The translations under genes were made by a program, and so were the position numbers. A DNA stretch of 14,074 bases, from positions 1 through 14,074 of the forward strand of contig CAZAYP010000113.1 in assembly GCA_964489425.1 (NCBI GenBank), read 5' to 3'. How positions within the stretch are numbered: the first letter of the stretch is position 1; each line of letters starts with the position of its first letter. Of this stretch, positions 1 to 8,572 are shown piece after piece. Under the pieces are notes generated by a model that was given only the letters and a program-made list of their open reading frames with translations, had not been told where the DNA came from and made no database searches. This stretch comes from CAZAYP01 sp964489425 [NCBI: uncultured Verrucomicrobiota bacterium]. GTDB taxonomy: Bacteria > Verrucomicrobiota > Kiritimatiellia > RZYC01.

Positions 1-1
1 G

Positions 2-19
2 CGGGCCGTGGTCGGCCCG
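2..19. terminator. small GC hairpin, possible terminator at window edge
   Basis: A perfect 7-bp stem (CGGGCCG, 2-8, with CGGCCCG, 13-19) closes a TGGT loop. No T-tract follows on the plus strand, and the minus-strand continuation lies outside the window. It could end the minus-strand dehydrogenase gene, which stops at 139, or belong to a gene to the left. The rest of 20-138 shows no gene, only a 12-bp perfect palindrome at 93-104. Confidence 0.25.
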
Positions 20-138
20 ATTAACGCGACAAATCAGGCTTTCTTAATTGCTGACATTGCCGGAGGAAGTGGAATCGCGGGGTGCAGGTTGGCGCCACGT
101 GGCGTGGGGCGCCCGCCTTGGGCCGGTCTTTGCACGGG

Positions 139-1071
139 CTACTCCGCGTGGCGCCGAGTCTGGCGCCGCGCCAGTTCGCTTCGGTATTGCCGGCCCAGGG
201 AGTTCGCCTGGTCCCTGGCCCAGGCGGTCAGCTTTGTCGGTCCCGCGGGTGGCGCGTCGACATACAACAGGTTGGCCATCAGGCCGGCAATCTCGTCCCG
301 GGTGATCATCACATCGCCCACCCATTTGCCGATGCCCCAACCCACGGCGTACCCGAGCCATGGCGGGACCGGGATCACCGGGCGCGGGCGGCGGATGATT
401 TGGCCCACGGTTTCGACCAGTTGTTTGTACGTGAACGTCTCGGGCCCGATGGCGTTGATGACCCGGTTCGACCGGTCGCGGCCTTGGGCCACGGCGAGAT
501 CCGCAAGGTCGTCCACGTGGATCGGTTGTAATTTGTACAGACCATCGCCAAAGACCCCAAAGATCGGCAGGCGGCGCAGCGCCCAGGCGATGTTGTTCAC
601 GAGAATGTCTTCCCGGCCGAACAGCACCGCGGGCCGGAGGATGGCGTGGGACAACCCGCTTTCGACCAGGGCGCGCTCCACCTGGGCTTTGCCGCGGAAA
701 TACTCCAGCGGCGAATCTTCCGCCGGGTTCGTAATGCTCACATGCACCACGCGCTGGACGCCGGCCGCCCGGGCCGCCGCAAACAGCGTCATCGAGTTGC
801 GCACCGCCTCGGCGTGCGTGAACCCCGGGTGGTTGAAGCGCACCCAGTAGGTGTTGTACAGGACGGCCACGCCGCGCAGCGCCGCGGTCAGCTGCTGCGG
901 GTCATCGAAGTGAAACGGCACCGATGCGAGGCGCGGGCCAAAGGGGTTATGGCGCTGGAGCGAGTTGGTGAGCGTGATCACCCGCCGGCCTTCGGAAAGC
1001 AGGCGCGCGGCGATGTACTTGCCGGAATACCCAAAGGCCCCGGTCACGGCGTGGATGTCGGCTACCGTCAT
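139..1071 (-). CDS. NAD(P)-binding atypical short-chain dehydrogenase / epimerase-like protein
   Basis: A 310-residue protein with an N-terminal Rossmann nucleotide-binding motif TGAFGYSG at residues 10-17. This is the pattern of the extended/atypical SDR families (NmrA-like, complex I 39-kDa-like, sugar epimerase-like). The segment EYFRGK places Y124 and K128 in YxxxK spacing, followed by LRPAVLFG (145-152), a segment typical of these proteins; catalytic competence is therefore possible. The substrate cannot be told from sequence. Family members include quinone-, flavin- or sugar-linked reductases and pure NAD(P)H sensors. It is cytoplasmic, with no signal peptide or membrane span. I chose the ATG at 1071 over the GTG at 1080 because the purine-rich GAGAGA lies about 9 bases before the ATG but directly abuts the GTG. 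It is transcribed divergently from recC and nothing else shares its strand here. Confidence 0.88.
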   Translation of the reverse strand: MTVADIHAVTGAFGYSGKYIAARLLSEGRRVITLTNSLQRHNPFGPRLASVPFHFDDPQQLTAALRGVAVLYNTYWVRFNHPGFTHAEAVRNSMTLFAAARAAGVQRVVHVSITNPAEDSPLEYFRGKAQVERALVESGLSHAILRPAVLFGREDILVNNIAWALRRLPIFGVFGDGLYKLQPIHVDDLADLAVAQGRDRSNRVINAIGPETFTYKQLVETVGQIIRRPRPVIPVPPWLGYAVGWGIGKWVGDVMITRDEIAGLMANLLYVDAPPAGPTKLTAWARDQANSLGRQYRSELARRQTRRHAE

Positions 1072-1100
1072 GCCCGCCACTCTCTCACCGTTCCCGGGCC

Positions 1101-1133
1101 TGTCAAGCTCCCGCTTTGTTCGGAGGCATTATG
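1101..1133 (-). promoter_or_regulatory. candidate promoter elements for the dehydrogenase gene
   Basis: On the minus strand the intergenic region holds a CATAAT (complement of 1128-1133), close to the TATAAT -10 consensus, and a perfect TTGACA (complement of 1101-1106). They are in the wrong order to form one promoter: CATAAT lacks a good -35 upstream, and TTGACA lacks a good -10 downstream. One of them probably belongs to the real promoter, but I cannot say which. Confidence 0.25.
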
Positions 1134-1146
1134 ACACACCGCGGGG

Positions 1147-1174
1147 TTGAAAAGGATGCCCGGCGTGCTAGCAT
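1147..1174 (+). promoter_or_regulatory. sigma70-type promoter of recCBD
   Basis: TTGAAA (1147-1152) and TAGCAT (1169-1174) are separated by 16 bases and match the TTGACA/TATAAT consensus at 5/6 and 4/6. A start of transcription would fall near 1181, giving a leader of about 37 bases before the recC ATG. The leader carries a T7 run (1198-1204) and no recognisable Shine-Dalgarno sequence. Confidence 0.5.
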
Positions 1175-1217
1175 GGTGGGCACAAATTAAAACCAACTTT
1201 TTTTACGCAGCCCCGCC

Positions 1218-4200
1218 ATGAAAACCGTTCATGTTTACAGTTCCAATCGACCGGCAGACCTGCTGCGCCAGGCGGTGGAACTGCTGGCCGGCCCGCCGCC
1301 AGGCGCGGATCCGCTCCGGCCACGATGGATCGTCCAGCCCGGCCGCCTGTGGGAGCGGGACTTGCGCCGGCGCCTGGCCGACCGGGGGATCGCCGCCGGC
1401 CTCGCCTTCGGGTCGCTGCGTCTCACGCTTGAGCGCGCCCTGGTGCGGCTGTGCCCTGGCCGTAAACTGATGGACGAGGACGCGCTGTTCTGGGCGGTGC
1501 TGGGCCTGCTCGCCCGCCACCAGGGTTGCTTGGCCGACCTGGGCCTGGCCGAAGACTCGGCGCCGGCGGCCTGGTTGCGGATCAATGCCGCGGATCCCTC
1601 CCTGGCCCAGGTGCAATTGGCCCGCCTGCTGACCGGCATCCTCGACGACCATGCGACCCACCGGCCGATGGACGTCCTGGGGTGGCTGGGACCCAATTCC
1701 CCGCCGGTGTCCGGCGATGCCGCATGGATCGCGGCCCTGGCCCGGCGGCTTTGGGAGGCCCCGGACGGACCCCGGCCATTGGCATTGCATATGCGCGCCC
1801 TCGTGGCCGCGTTGCAGCAGCTGCCCGCGCCGCCGGCGCCGGGATTCCCGGCGCACATGATTGCCGTGCTGGCCGGCGCCCAGCCCGCGCTGTACCTGCA
1901 GGCGCTGGGCGCCATGGCGCTGGCCTGCCCCGTCCATCTGCTGGTGTTGGAAACCTGCGAGCGCGGCGCGGCCGACCACGTGGCGACCTGGCGGGATGTC
2001 CGGCGCCGCTGGAAAGCCGCCGGCCGGGAACCCAGCCTGAAGGAGTATGCCGAAGCCCAGCAATGGCTGGTTCCCGGCACGCTGCAGGCGTTCTGGGGCG
2101 ATGCGGGGATCAAGCTGCAGCAGCAACTGGTGGACGTGGAAGAAGCCCTGCGTGGCCTGGAAATCGACATGGACGAGACGGGCGCGCCGGCTTGGGACGC
2201 CACGGCCAATGCAGGCTCATCCGCCCTGGCGGTTTTGCAGGGCGACATCCACCTGACCCGCAAGGCGCGGCCGCCCGGCGACCGGGTGGTCGTCTCCGGG
2301 CCCGAGGACAGCCTGTTGTTGCTCAACGCCACGTCGCCCTTGCGTGAGTTGGAGGGCGCGCGCGACGCCATCCGCCGCCTGCTGGAGCGTAATCATGACC
2401 TGTGCCCATCGGACATCCTCATGATCCTGGCTGATACCGGGCGCCATGCCCCGCTGCTGCCGGCGGTGTTCGGATCGCCGGGGGCCGCGGCTGACGACCA
2501 TGGGCCGGATGGGCTGGCCCGCATTCCATGGCACCTGGCCGATCGGTCGCTGCGTACCGATAGCGACACCATGGCCGCCCTGCAGGACCTGTTGCGCGCC
2601 ATGGAGGACCGCATCACCCTGCCGGTCCTGGCCGATCTGCTGGCGCAGCCGGCCGTCCAGGCGCGCCTGGGGTTTCGCCAGGCGGAATCGTCCGGGCTGG
2701 TGGACTGGCTGCAGCGGGCCGGGTTCCGCTGGGGGCTTGATCAGCGGGACCGCGTCGCCGGCGCGCAGCCCGGCCTGGACGACGGCATGTGGACCCTTGA
2801 CTTTGCGCTCCGCCGGCTGGCGGCCGGGTTGGCTCATCCGGACGCGGCGACGGACCCCGTGGGCGGCGCGCGGGGCGTGACCCCGCTGCCGGCCTTCGAG
2901 GGGCTGGCCGCGGAACCGCTGGCCGCGTTCATCAACTGGGCCGGGGATTTGGCGGATGCCCGCGCCGGGTTCCAGCAGGCCCGGCCGCTGGACGCCTGGC
3001 TGGACTGGCTGCAGCAGTGGATGCCCCGCCTGCTGGCCACGGTTGGCGAGCGGGACGGCCAGTTGGTCTGGCTGGCCCGCATCACCCACGGACTTGCCCA
3101 GGGCGGCCGGCGCCTGGCCATGAGCGCGGCGCCGGATCCCGGCCCGGTGTTTTCCGCCGCCGCGTTTGGCGACCTGTTCACCGCCGCGGCTGCCGAGTTC
3201 GAGCAGGGCCTGCCGCTGGGCCAGGGCCAGGGCGGCGTGACCGTGGCCTCGCCGCGCATGGCGCGGGTCCTGCCCGCGAAGGTGATCGTGGTGGTGGGCT
3301 TGTCCGACGGCGCCTGGCCGCGCCAGGATCCCACCCGGGCCCGCGGGCTGCTGGCCACGCCCCGGCCGGGCGACCGCCTGCGGCGCGATGACGACCGGTT
3401 GATCACCCTGGAGTGGGTGCTGGCCGCGGCGGACGCGCTGGTTTGGACGTGGCAGGGCCGGGATGAGCACCGGGGCAAGGATATCCCCCCGGCCGTGGTG
3501 GTGGACGAACTGCTGGACGTGTGCCAGAACACGTTCCGCGTCCCGGATCCGGACACCGGCCAGCCGGACCAGCCGGCGCGCTCGGCGTGGGTGGTCAAGC
3601 TGCCGATGCACGCGTTCGATCCGGCGCTGTACGATCCCGCCCGCCGGCCAGGCCGCGGAAAATCCTTTGACGTCGTGGCGGCCGCCGCCGCCCAGTCGCT
3701 CGCCCGGCGCCTGCAGGATGGCGCACCGCCTGCGGCCGATCCTGGCGGATGGGTGGCCCTGCCGGTTGATGAAGCTCTTTGGGGCCTGCCCGGGCTCCTG
3801 GAGTTTGCCTGCGCCGGGTCGGTTCCCGCGGCGTGGAGCCGCGACGATTGGAACTCTTTTGCCGTGCGCCTCGCCAGGTTCTGGGATCTTCCATGCCAGG
3901 CGTTCCTGTGGCAGATCGGGGTGGAGCCCGCCGAGGAGTACGCGAGCTTGCCGGACCGGGAAGCCCTGGTGATGGACAAGCGTGACGCGTGGGGCTTGAG
4001 AGACCAGCTGCTGCGCGAGTTCCTGGGCCGGTCGGCCCCGGACCTGGATCGGTTCCGGCGGCGGTGGCAGCGGGCCGGCCGCCTGCCGCCCGGTCCGGCC
4101 GGAGACCGCCTCGTGGATGAGCAGTGGCAGGCGGCCGCCGGGATCTGGGCGCGGGCCGGCGGGGACGTCCGGCCGGTGCGCCACCTGGATGCCGTGGACT

Positions 4201-4808
4201 GGAGCGCGCCCGACGATCCGGTGCTCGTGACCGCCAGCGACGCCAAGGGCAAGTACCTGCTGCGGGCGAGCATCGTCCAGTGGGTGCTGGCGGTGTTGCA
4301 TCGCCGCCAGGTCAGCCTGCGGCTGTGCGGGAAAAGCGGGGACGCGACGTTCCCGGCCGTGGCCCCGGATGCCGCCGCGGCCGAGCTGCGGCAGCTGACC
4401 GCCCTGGCCATCCTCGGGGCCTCGTTCCCGCTGCCGTTTTTCCCGGCGACCAGCGCGCGCTTTTACGAGAAGCATAGCGTGGACGGCGCGGCCGAGTTTT
4501 ACCGGGAAGGCGACAGCCACGACCAGGCGCCGGCGCCCGAAGGCGATCATCCCGCCTGCCGCATGGCTTTTCGCGCGGAAGATCCGTTCGAGATGCGGCT
4601 GCCGCGGCCACCCGGCGGGCCGGGCGCTGGCGACGCCTGGGAGCAACTTGTCGGCGCGGGCGGCCTGGCGAGCCAGCTGCCCCTGTTCGCCCAGCTGGCG
4701 CAGATCGTTTGCGGCACCTTGGACGGGATTGCGCTGGCCACCGCCGGAGGGCCGGGGGATCGCAAGAAAAAATCCGGCGCCGCAAGCGCGAAAGAGGCCA
4801 TGCCATGA
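1218..4808 (+). CDS. recC: RecC, exonuclease V (RecBCD) gamma subunit
   Basis: A 1196-residue RecC, a little longer than the E. coli protein (about 1122). Recognisable RecC landmarks in order: the N-terminal segment WIVQPGRLWERDL (37-49) with GIAA (57-60), the degenerate helicase-like first domain; SPLRELE (373-379), where the second helicase-like part begins; IPWHLADRS (436-444); and an alanine/glycine-rich C-terminal domain that in the family has an inactivated nuclease fold. RecC has no ATPase of its own. It splits the duplex and, in the family, holds the channel that reads Chi in the RecB-translocated strand. It is cytoplasmic and complexed with RecB and RecD. First gene of the operon; its TGA overlaps the recB start as ATGA. 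No Shine-Dalgarno precedes its ATG. The last ~30 residues are low-complexity and basic (DRKKKS) and contain an A6 tract. Confidence 0.95.
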   Translation: MKTVHVYSSNRPADLLRQAVELLAGPPPGADPLRPRWIVQPGRLWERDLRRRLADRGIAAGLAFGSLRLTLERALVRLCPGRKLMDEDALFWAVLGLLARHQGCLADLGLAEDSAPAAWLRINAADPSLAQVQLARLLTGILDDHATHRPMDVLGWLGPNSPPVSGDAAWIAALARRLWEAPDGPRPLALHMRALVAALQQLPAPPAPGFPAHMIAVLAGAQPALYLQALGAMALACPVHLLVLETCERGAADHVATWRDVRRRWKAAGREPSLKEYAEAQQWLVPGTLQAFWGDAGIKLQQQLVDVEEALRGLEIDMDETGAPAWDATANAGSSALAVLQGDIHLTRKARPPGDRVVVSGPEDSLLLLNATSPLRELEGARDAIRRLLERNHDLCPSDILMILADTGRHAPLLPAVFGSPGAAADDHGPDGLARIPWHLADRSLRTDSDTMAALQDLLRAMEDRITLPVLADLLAQPAVQARLGFRQAESSGLVDWLQRAGFRWGLDQRDRVAGAQPGLDDGMWTLDFALRRLAAGLAHPDAATDPVGGARGVTPLPAFEGLAAEPLAAFINWAGDLADARAGFQQARPLDAWLDWLQQWMPRLLATVGERDGQLVWLARITHGLAQGGRRLAMSAAPDPGPVFSAAAFGDLFTAAAAEFEQGLPLGQGQGGVTVASPRMARVLPAKVIVVVGLSDGAWPRQDPTRARGLLATPRPGDRLRRDDDRLITLEWVLAAADALVWTWQGRDEHRGKDIPPAVVVDELLDVCQNTFRVPDPDTGQPDQPARSAWVVKLPMHAFDPALYDPARRPGRGKSFDVVAAAAAQSLARRLQDGAPPAADPGGWVALPVDEALWGLPGLLEFACAGSVPAAWSRDDWNSFAVRLARFWDLPCQAFLWQIGVEPAEEYASLPDREALVMDKRDAWGLRDQLLREFLGRSAPDLDRFRRRWQRAGRLPPGPAGDRLVDEQWQAAAGIWARAGGDVRPVRHLDAVDWSAPDDPVLVTASDAKGKYLLRASIVQWVLAVLHRRQVSLRLCGKSGDATFPAVAPDAAAAELRQLTALAILGASFPLPFFPATSARFYEKHSVDGAAEFYREGDSHDQAPAPEGDHPACRMAFRAEDPFEMRLPRPPGGPGAGDAWEQLVGAGGLASQLPLFAQLAQIVCGTLDGIALATAGGPGDRKKKSGAASAKEAMP
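4792..4797 (+). promoter_or_regulatory. ribosome binding site deciding the recB start
   Basis: AAGAGG lies 7 bases before the ATG at 4805. It selects the ATGA overlap start over upstream in-frame starts such as the TTG at 4709, which would add 32 basic residues absent from RecB proteins. Confidence 0.6.
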
Positions 4809-7800
4809 GCCGGGACGTGACCGTGCTCAACCTGCCCCTGGACCGGGTGGCCGCGCTGGACGCCAGCGCCGGCACGGGCAAAACCTATTCCATTGCGCTG
4901 ATCTACGTGCGCCTGGTGCTGGCGGGAGTGCCCGTGGAGGAAATCCTGGTCACCACGTTCACCGAGGACGCGGCCGCGGAGCTCCGCGAGCGCCTGCGCC
5001 AGCGCCTCGTGGATGCCCGGACCGTGCTGGCCGGCGGGGAATCGGGCGACAAGGACCTGCCGGCCGTGATCCAGGAAGCGCAACGGCTGACCGAAAAGCC
5101 GGACCGGCTGCGCGAGTTGGTGGACAGCGCCCTGTCGCGTTTCGACCTGGCCCCGGTGTGTACGATCCACGGTTTCTGCAACCGGCTGTTGCGGGAACAT
5201 GCGCTGGAGCTGGGCGTGAACCCGCAGCGGGATCTCCTGGCCCAGGACCCGCGCATCGGCCGCCTGGCCGGCGATTACCTGGCCCGCCTGGCGCGCGACC
5301 GCGAAATGGACGCGGGCACGCAGAAGAGTTTGGCATCCCAAATCCAGCAACTGGCCGCGAAGATTCGCGAGTATGACTTGCCGGGACCGGATCCGGTTTC
5401 CGTGGATACCCTGCGGCAACGGGCGCGCGACCAGTGGCGGGACCAAGCCCGGCCCGTGTTGGCCGCGGCGCAAACCGCCTGGCTGGCCCAGAAAGAAGCC
5501 ATCGAAGCCGGCCTCAAGCGCCTCGTGATTTCCGGAGCGATCGCGCCCGCCGAGTATTCCAATCCCAAGGCCGCCGGCGACAAGCAGAAGTGGACCCTGG
5601 TGCGCAATTCCGTGGCCGCGGTGGACAAGCTGCTCGGGGATGTGGAAGCCTTGCTGGCCGACATGGAGGCCAAGCCCAGATGGGCATTCGGGGAGGGTGC
5701 CGCGCGCCTGCGCGCCAGCCAGATCATCAAGCTGGCAACGAGCGCGGCGGGCGGCGAGGTCAAATCATTCGTGGCCGGCCATTCCTTCCTGGCTCTCTGG
5801 GACGAAGTCAGGGACCTGCCAAAGCCATTCAGCAAAGATCTGAACGCCGTGGAACTACGGGGCCTGGCCCATGACTTCCTGCGCCAGGTTGCGGAGTTGG
5901 AACCGGGCCGGGATCGGCAGTATTCCGACCTGATCAACGCGGTGTACGCCCGGCTGGACGACCCGGGGTTCAGCCAGGCGGTGCGGGCCGCGTTTCGCGC
6001 CGTGCTGGTGGACGAGTGCCAGGACACGGACCCCCGGCAAATAGCCATTTTTCACCGATTGTTTGCCCAGGGCGCCTGGCTGCAGGCAGGCGCCGCCCGC
6101 TGTCTGGTCTGGGTGGGCGACCCCAAGCAGAGCATCTACCGGTTCCGCGGGGTGGACATCGAGACCTATCTTCAGGCCAAGCGGCAGGATGTGCAGACCC
6201 TGTCCCTGGGCGTCAACTATCGCTCCGATCCGCCGGTGGTGGCCGCGGTCAATGCGCTGTTCCAGGGCCCCGGGCCGCGGGCCCCCGCGGTGTTCCACGA
6301 GGCGATCCCGTTCCAGCCGGTTGTTGCCAGCCAGGCCGGGCGCCTGCGGGTGCGGAACTCGGGCCAAATACCCCCGGCGTTTTACCTGCACACCTGGGCC
6401 GCGCCCGAAGAGGCGCCGTCCAAGACCGCCCTTTTGCGGCCCGTCCTTGAGGATTGCGCCCGGCAGATTGACCACCTGTTGCAGTCCGGGCTGGAAGTGC
6501 AGGAAAAGGGCGCGTGGCACCCGCTGCGCGCCGGGCATATCGCGGTGCTGGCGCGCAAGCACCGCGAGCTGGAATCGGTGCGGCGGGCCTTGTTGCGCCG
6601 GGGCATCCCCTGCGTGTATCAGACGGATCGGTCGGTGTATCTCGAAGACGAGGCCCGCGACCTGGCCCTGTTGTTCCAGGCCCTGGCGTCCCCGCGCCCC
6701 GCCCATCTGCGGGCCGTGCTGGCCACGCCCCTGTTCGGTTACACCCTCCCGGAGGTCGTCGGGCTGACGGATCTCCAGTTGAACCAGCACCAGATGCAGC
6801 TGTCGGGCTGGGCCGAGCGGATCAAGCGCGAGGGGGTGGTTTCCGTGTTGTTCTCCCTTCTGCGCACCTCGCTGGATCCCGGCGGCCGGGACCCGCCGCT
6901 GGTGCGCCTGGCCGCGCAGTTGGATGGCGAACGCGTGCTCACCAACCTGCTCCAGTTGGGGGAACTCCTACAGGCCGCCTGGATCGGCAGCCACGCGCGC
7001 AGTGCGGCCGCCTTGAAAGATTTCCTGGACCTGGCCATGGCCCGCGCGCAGGAGGCCGGCAAGGACGATCCGGACGAAGAAACCCGGATCCGGCTGGAAA
7101 CCGATGCCCCGGCCGTGGTCCTGGCCACCATCCATGCGGCCAAGGGCCTGGAATACCCCGTGGTGTTCCTGCCGACGATCTGGCTCGAGCCCGCGAAGAT
7201 TACGCCGCCCGGAGTGCTGGTGCATGCCGCGGACGGATCCTGCCGCCTGGTCCTGCCGGCGGATCCCGACTGGCCGCGCGTCCGCGCCACGGAGCTGGCC
7301 AGCCTGCGCGCCGAGCAGATGCGCCTGCTGTACGTGGCCCTGACCCGCGCCCGGCACCAAATCCATGCCTGGTGGGGGCGATCCCAAGACAGCTCCTGGA
7401 ACGTGTCGTCCACGCGCACCGCGTTCGGCCGGTTGCTCTGGGAGAATCCGCTGGCCGCGGAGTCGTACAAGGACGAGGAGTGCGTGCAAGCGTTTGAGGC
7501 GGCCATGCAGCGGGATTCCGGGGCGACCTACCACATCCTGGACATGCGCGCGGCGGGTGCGGCGGGTTTTCCATGGCCGGCTCCCGCGCCCGACGCCAGC
7601 CACGATCCGGCCGCGCCCCGGGACCTGTCCCCGGCCGGATGGACCCGCCGCGGCGCCCTTTCCGCCGCCCCCCTCCAATCCAGCTATACCTCGCTTGTGC
7701 GCGCCGGCCAACCGGCCTTGCCCGGCGACGACGAGATCCCCGCGCCGCCGACCGACGAGGTAAGTGACGGGCGGCAACTTGCGCCGGATGCCGGGGGCGT

Positions 7801-8572
7801 GGTGGACGATGTGCTGGCGCCGCTCAAGGCCGGTGCCGTGCTGGGCGACCGCATCCATGGCGCCATGGAATCCGCCATGGCGGCCACAACCCCCGCCAAC
7901 GCCGAGGCCAGATTCGTGGAGGCGTTGGTGCCTGAGTTGCCTTGGCTCATGGCCCAGCCGCCCCCGGAGCCTCCGGATTACGCGGCCATGGCCGCGGCCA
8001 TCTGGCGCCGCACCGCCGCGGCCCGGATCGGTGGTCCCGGCCAGTGCCTGGCCGCGGCGCTTGCCCAGCCCCATGTCCCGGAATGGGAGTTCCTGCTGCC
8101 GCAGCACGCGGGTCTGACCCCGAAATCCCTCGCCGAGGCCCTGGCCGTGCACGGCCAGGGATCGCCATGGGGCGGCGGCTACAACAAGCTGGTGCAGAAC
8201 CTCGGGTTCCGCCCCCTGCAGGGTTATTTTGAGGGGCTTGTGGACCTGTTGGCCCGCCTGCCCGACGGGCGCTGGATCCTGGTGGACTACAAAACCAACC
8301 GCCTGGATGCGTATACCCCGGATCATTTGCAGCGGGCCATGGTGGATCACCATTACCTGCTGCAGGCCCTGCTGTACTCCGTGGCCGCCGCACGGTGGTT
8401 GCGCCAAGGCGTGGCGGGGTGGAACTACAACGAGCATTTCGCCGGCGCCGCTTTCCTGTTTCTGCGGGGGCTGGCCAATGAAACCAGCCAGGGGGTGTGG
8501 ATGGCCCGGCCTCCGGAGCCCTTGGTCATGGCCGTGGGGAACCTGCTGTGCGCAAGGAGCGGGATGCCATGA
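4805..8572 (+). CDS. recB: RecB, exonuclease V (RecBCD) beta subunit: 3'-5' helicase and nuclease
   Basis: A 1255-residue UvrD/Rep-type superfamily 1A helicase with a C-terminal RecB nuclease domain (E. coli RecB about 1180). Helicase motifs: Walker A ASAGTGKT (20-27), motif Ib TIHGFCNRL from residue 120, Walker B VDECQDTD with D403-E404, motif III GDPKQSIYRFRG (438-449), motif IV NYRSD from 471, motif V ATIHAAKGLEY (774-784) and motif VI LLYVALTRAR (841-850). The nuclease active site is complete: H1018, D1147, D1161 and K1163 (in VDYKT), then Q1187 with Y1191 (QxxxY). Enzyme activity is therefore expected to be intact. RecB moves on the 3'-ended strand, cuts single strands and in the family loads RecA after Chi. 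Starts inside the recC stop (ATGA) and ends inside the recD start (ATGA), implying translational coupling. A proline/alanine-rich linker around residues 915-1000 joins helicase and nuclease. Confidence 0.98.
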   Translation: MSRDVTVLNLPLDRVAALDASAGTGKTYSIALIYVRLVLAGVPVEEILVTTFTEDAAAELRERLRQRLVDARTVLAGGESGDKDLPAVIQEAQRLTEKPDRLRELVDSALSRFDLAPVCTIHGFCNRLLREHALELGVNPQRDLLAQDPRIGRLAGDYLARLARDREMDAGTQKSLASQIQQLAAKIREYDLPGPDPVSVDTLRQRARDQWRDQARPVLAAAQTAWLAQKEAIEAGLKRLVISGAIAPAEYSNPKAAGDKQKWTLVRNSVAAVDKLLGDVEALLADMEAKPRWAFGEGAARLRASQIIKLATSAAGGEVKSFVAGHSFLALWDEVRDLPKPFSKDLNAVELRGLAHDFLRQVAELEPGRDRQYSDLINAVYARLDDPGFSQAVRAAFRAVLVDECQDTDPRQIAIFHRLFAQGAWLQAGAARCLVWVGDPKQSIYRFRGVDIETYLQAKRQDVQTLSLGVNYRSDPPVVAAVNALFQGPGPRAPAVFHEAIPFQPVVASQAGRLRVRNSGQIPPAFYLHTWAAPEEAPSKTALLRPVLEDCARQIDHLLQSGLEVQEKGAWHPLRAGHIAVLARKHRELESVRRALLRRGIPCVYQTDRSVYLEDEARDLALLFQALASPRPAHLRAVLATPLFGYTLPEVVGLTDLQLNQHQMQLSGWAERIKREGVVSVLFSLLRTSLDPGGRDPPLVRLAAQLDGERVLTNLLQLGELLQAAWIGSHARSAAALKDFLDLAMARAQEAGKDDPDEETRIRLETDAPAVVLATIHAAKGLEYPVVFLPTIWLEPAKITPPGVLVHAADGSCRLVLPADPDWPRVRATELASLRAEQMRLLYVALTRARHQIHAWWGRSQDSSWNVSSTRTAFGRLLWENPLAAESYKDEECVQAFEAAMQRDSGATYHILDMRAAGAAGFPWPAPAPDASHDPAAPRDLSPAGWTRRGALSAAPLQSSYTSLVRAGQPALPGDDEIPAPPTDEVSDGRQLAPDAGGVVDDVLAPLKAGAVLGDRIHGAMESAMAATTPANAEARFVEALVPELPWLMAQPPPEPPDYAAMAAAIWRRTAAARIGGPGQCLAAALAQPHVPEWEFLLPQHAGLTPKSLAEALAVHGQGSPWGGGYNKLVQNLGFRPLQGYFEGLVDLLARLPDGRWILVDYKTNRLDAYTPDHLQRAMVDHHYLLQALLYSVAAARWLRQGVAGWNYNEHFAGAAFLFLRGLANETSQGVWMARPPEPLVMAVGNLLCARSGMP
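8554..8559 (+). promoter_or_regulatory. ribosome binding site deciding the recD start
   Basis: AAGGAG, a near-perfect Shine-Dalgarno, lies 9 bases before the ATG at 8569. It supports that start over an in-frame ATG at 8497 that would sit well inside recB. Confidence 0.7.

Noticed and set aside
93-104. Perfect palindrome CGCCACGTGGCG.
   Set aside because: Lies downstream of the dehydrogenase gene with no promoter nearby; a 12-bp GC-rich palindrome may be chance and has no loop for a terminator.
2217-4646. Long minus-strand open frame (about 809 codons) opposite recC.
   Set aside because: It is antisense to a clear RecC, is proline/arginine/glycine-rich without domain-like motifs, and is expected by chance in GC-rich coding DNA.
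4709-4804. Upstream in-frame TTG start for recB.
   Set aside because: It would add a basic tail lying inside recC; the ATG at 4805 has a good binding site and the ATGA overlap.
6968-8437. Long minus-strand open frame opposite the 3' half of recB.
   Set aside because: Same reason: a shadow of the recB codon pattern covering the intact motif V, VI and nuclease residues of RecB.
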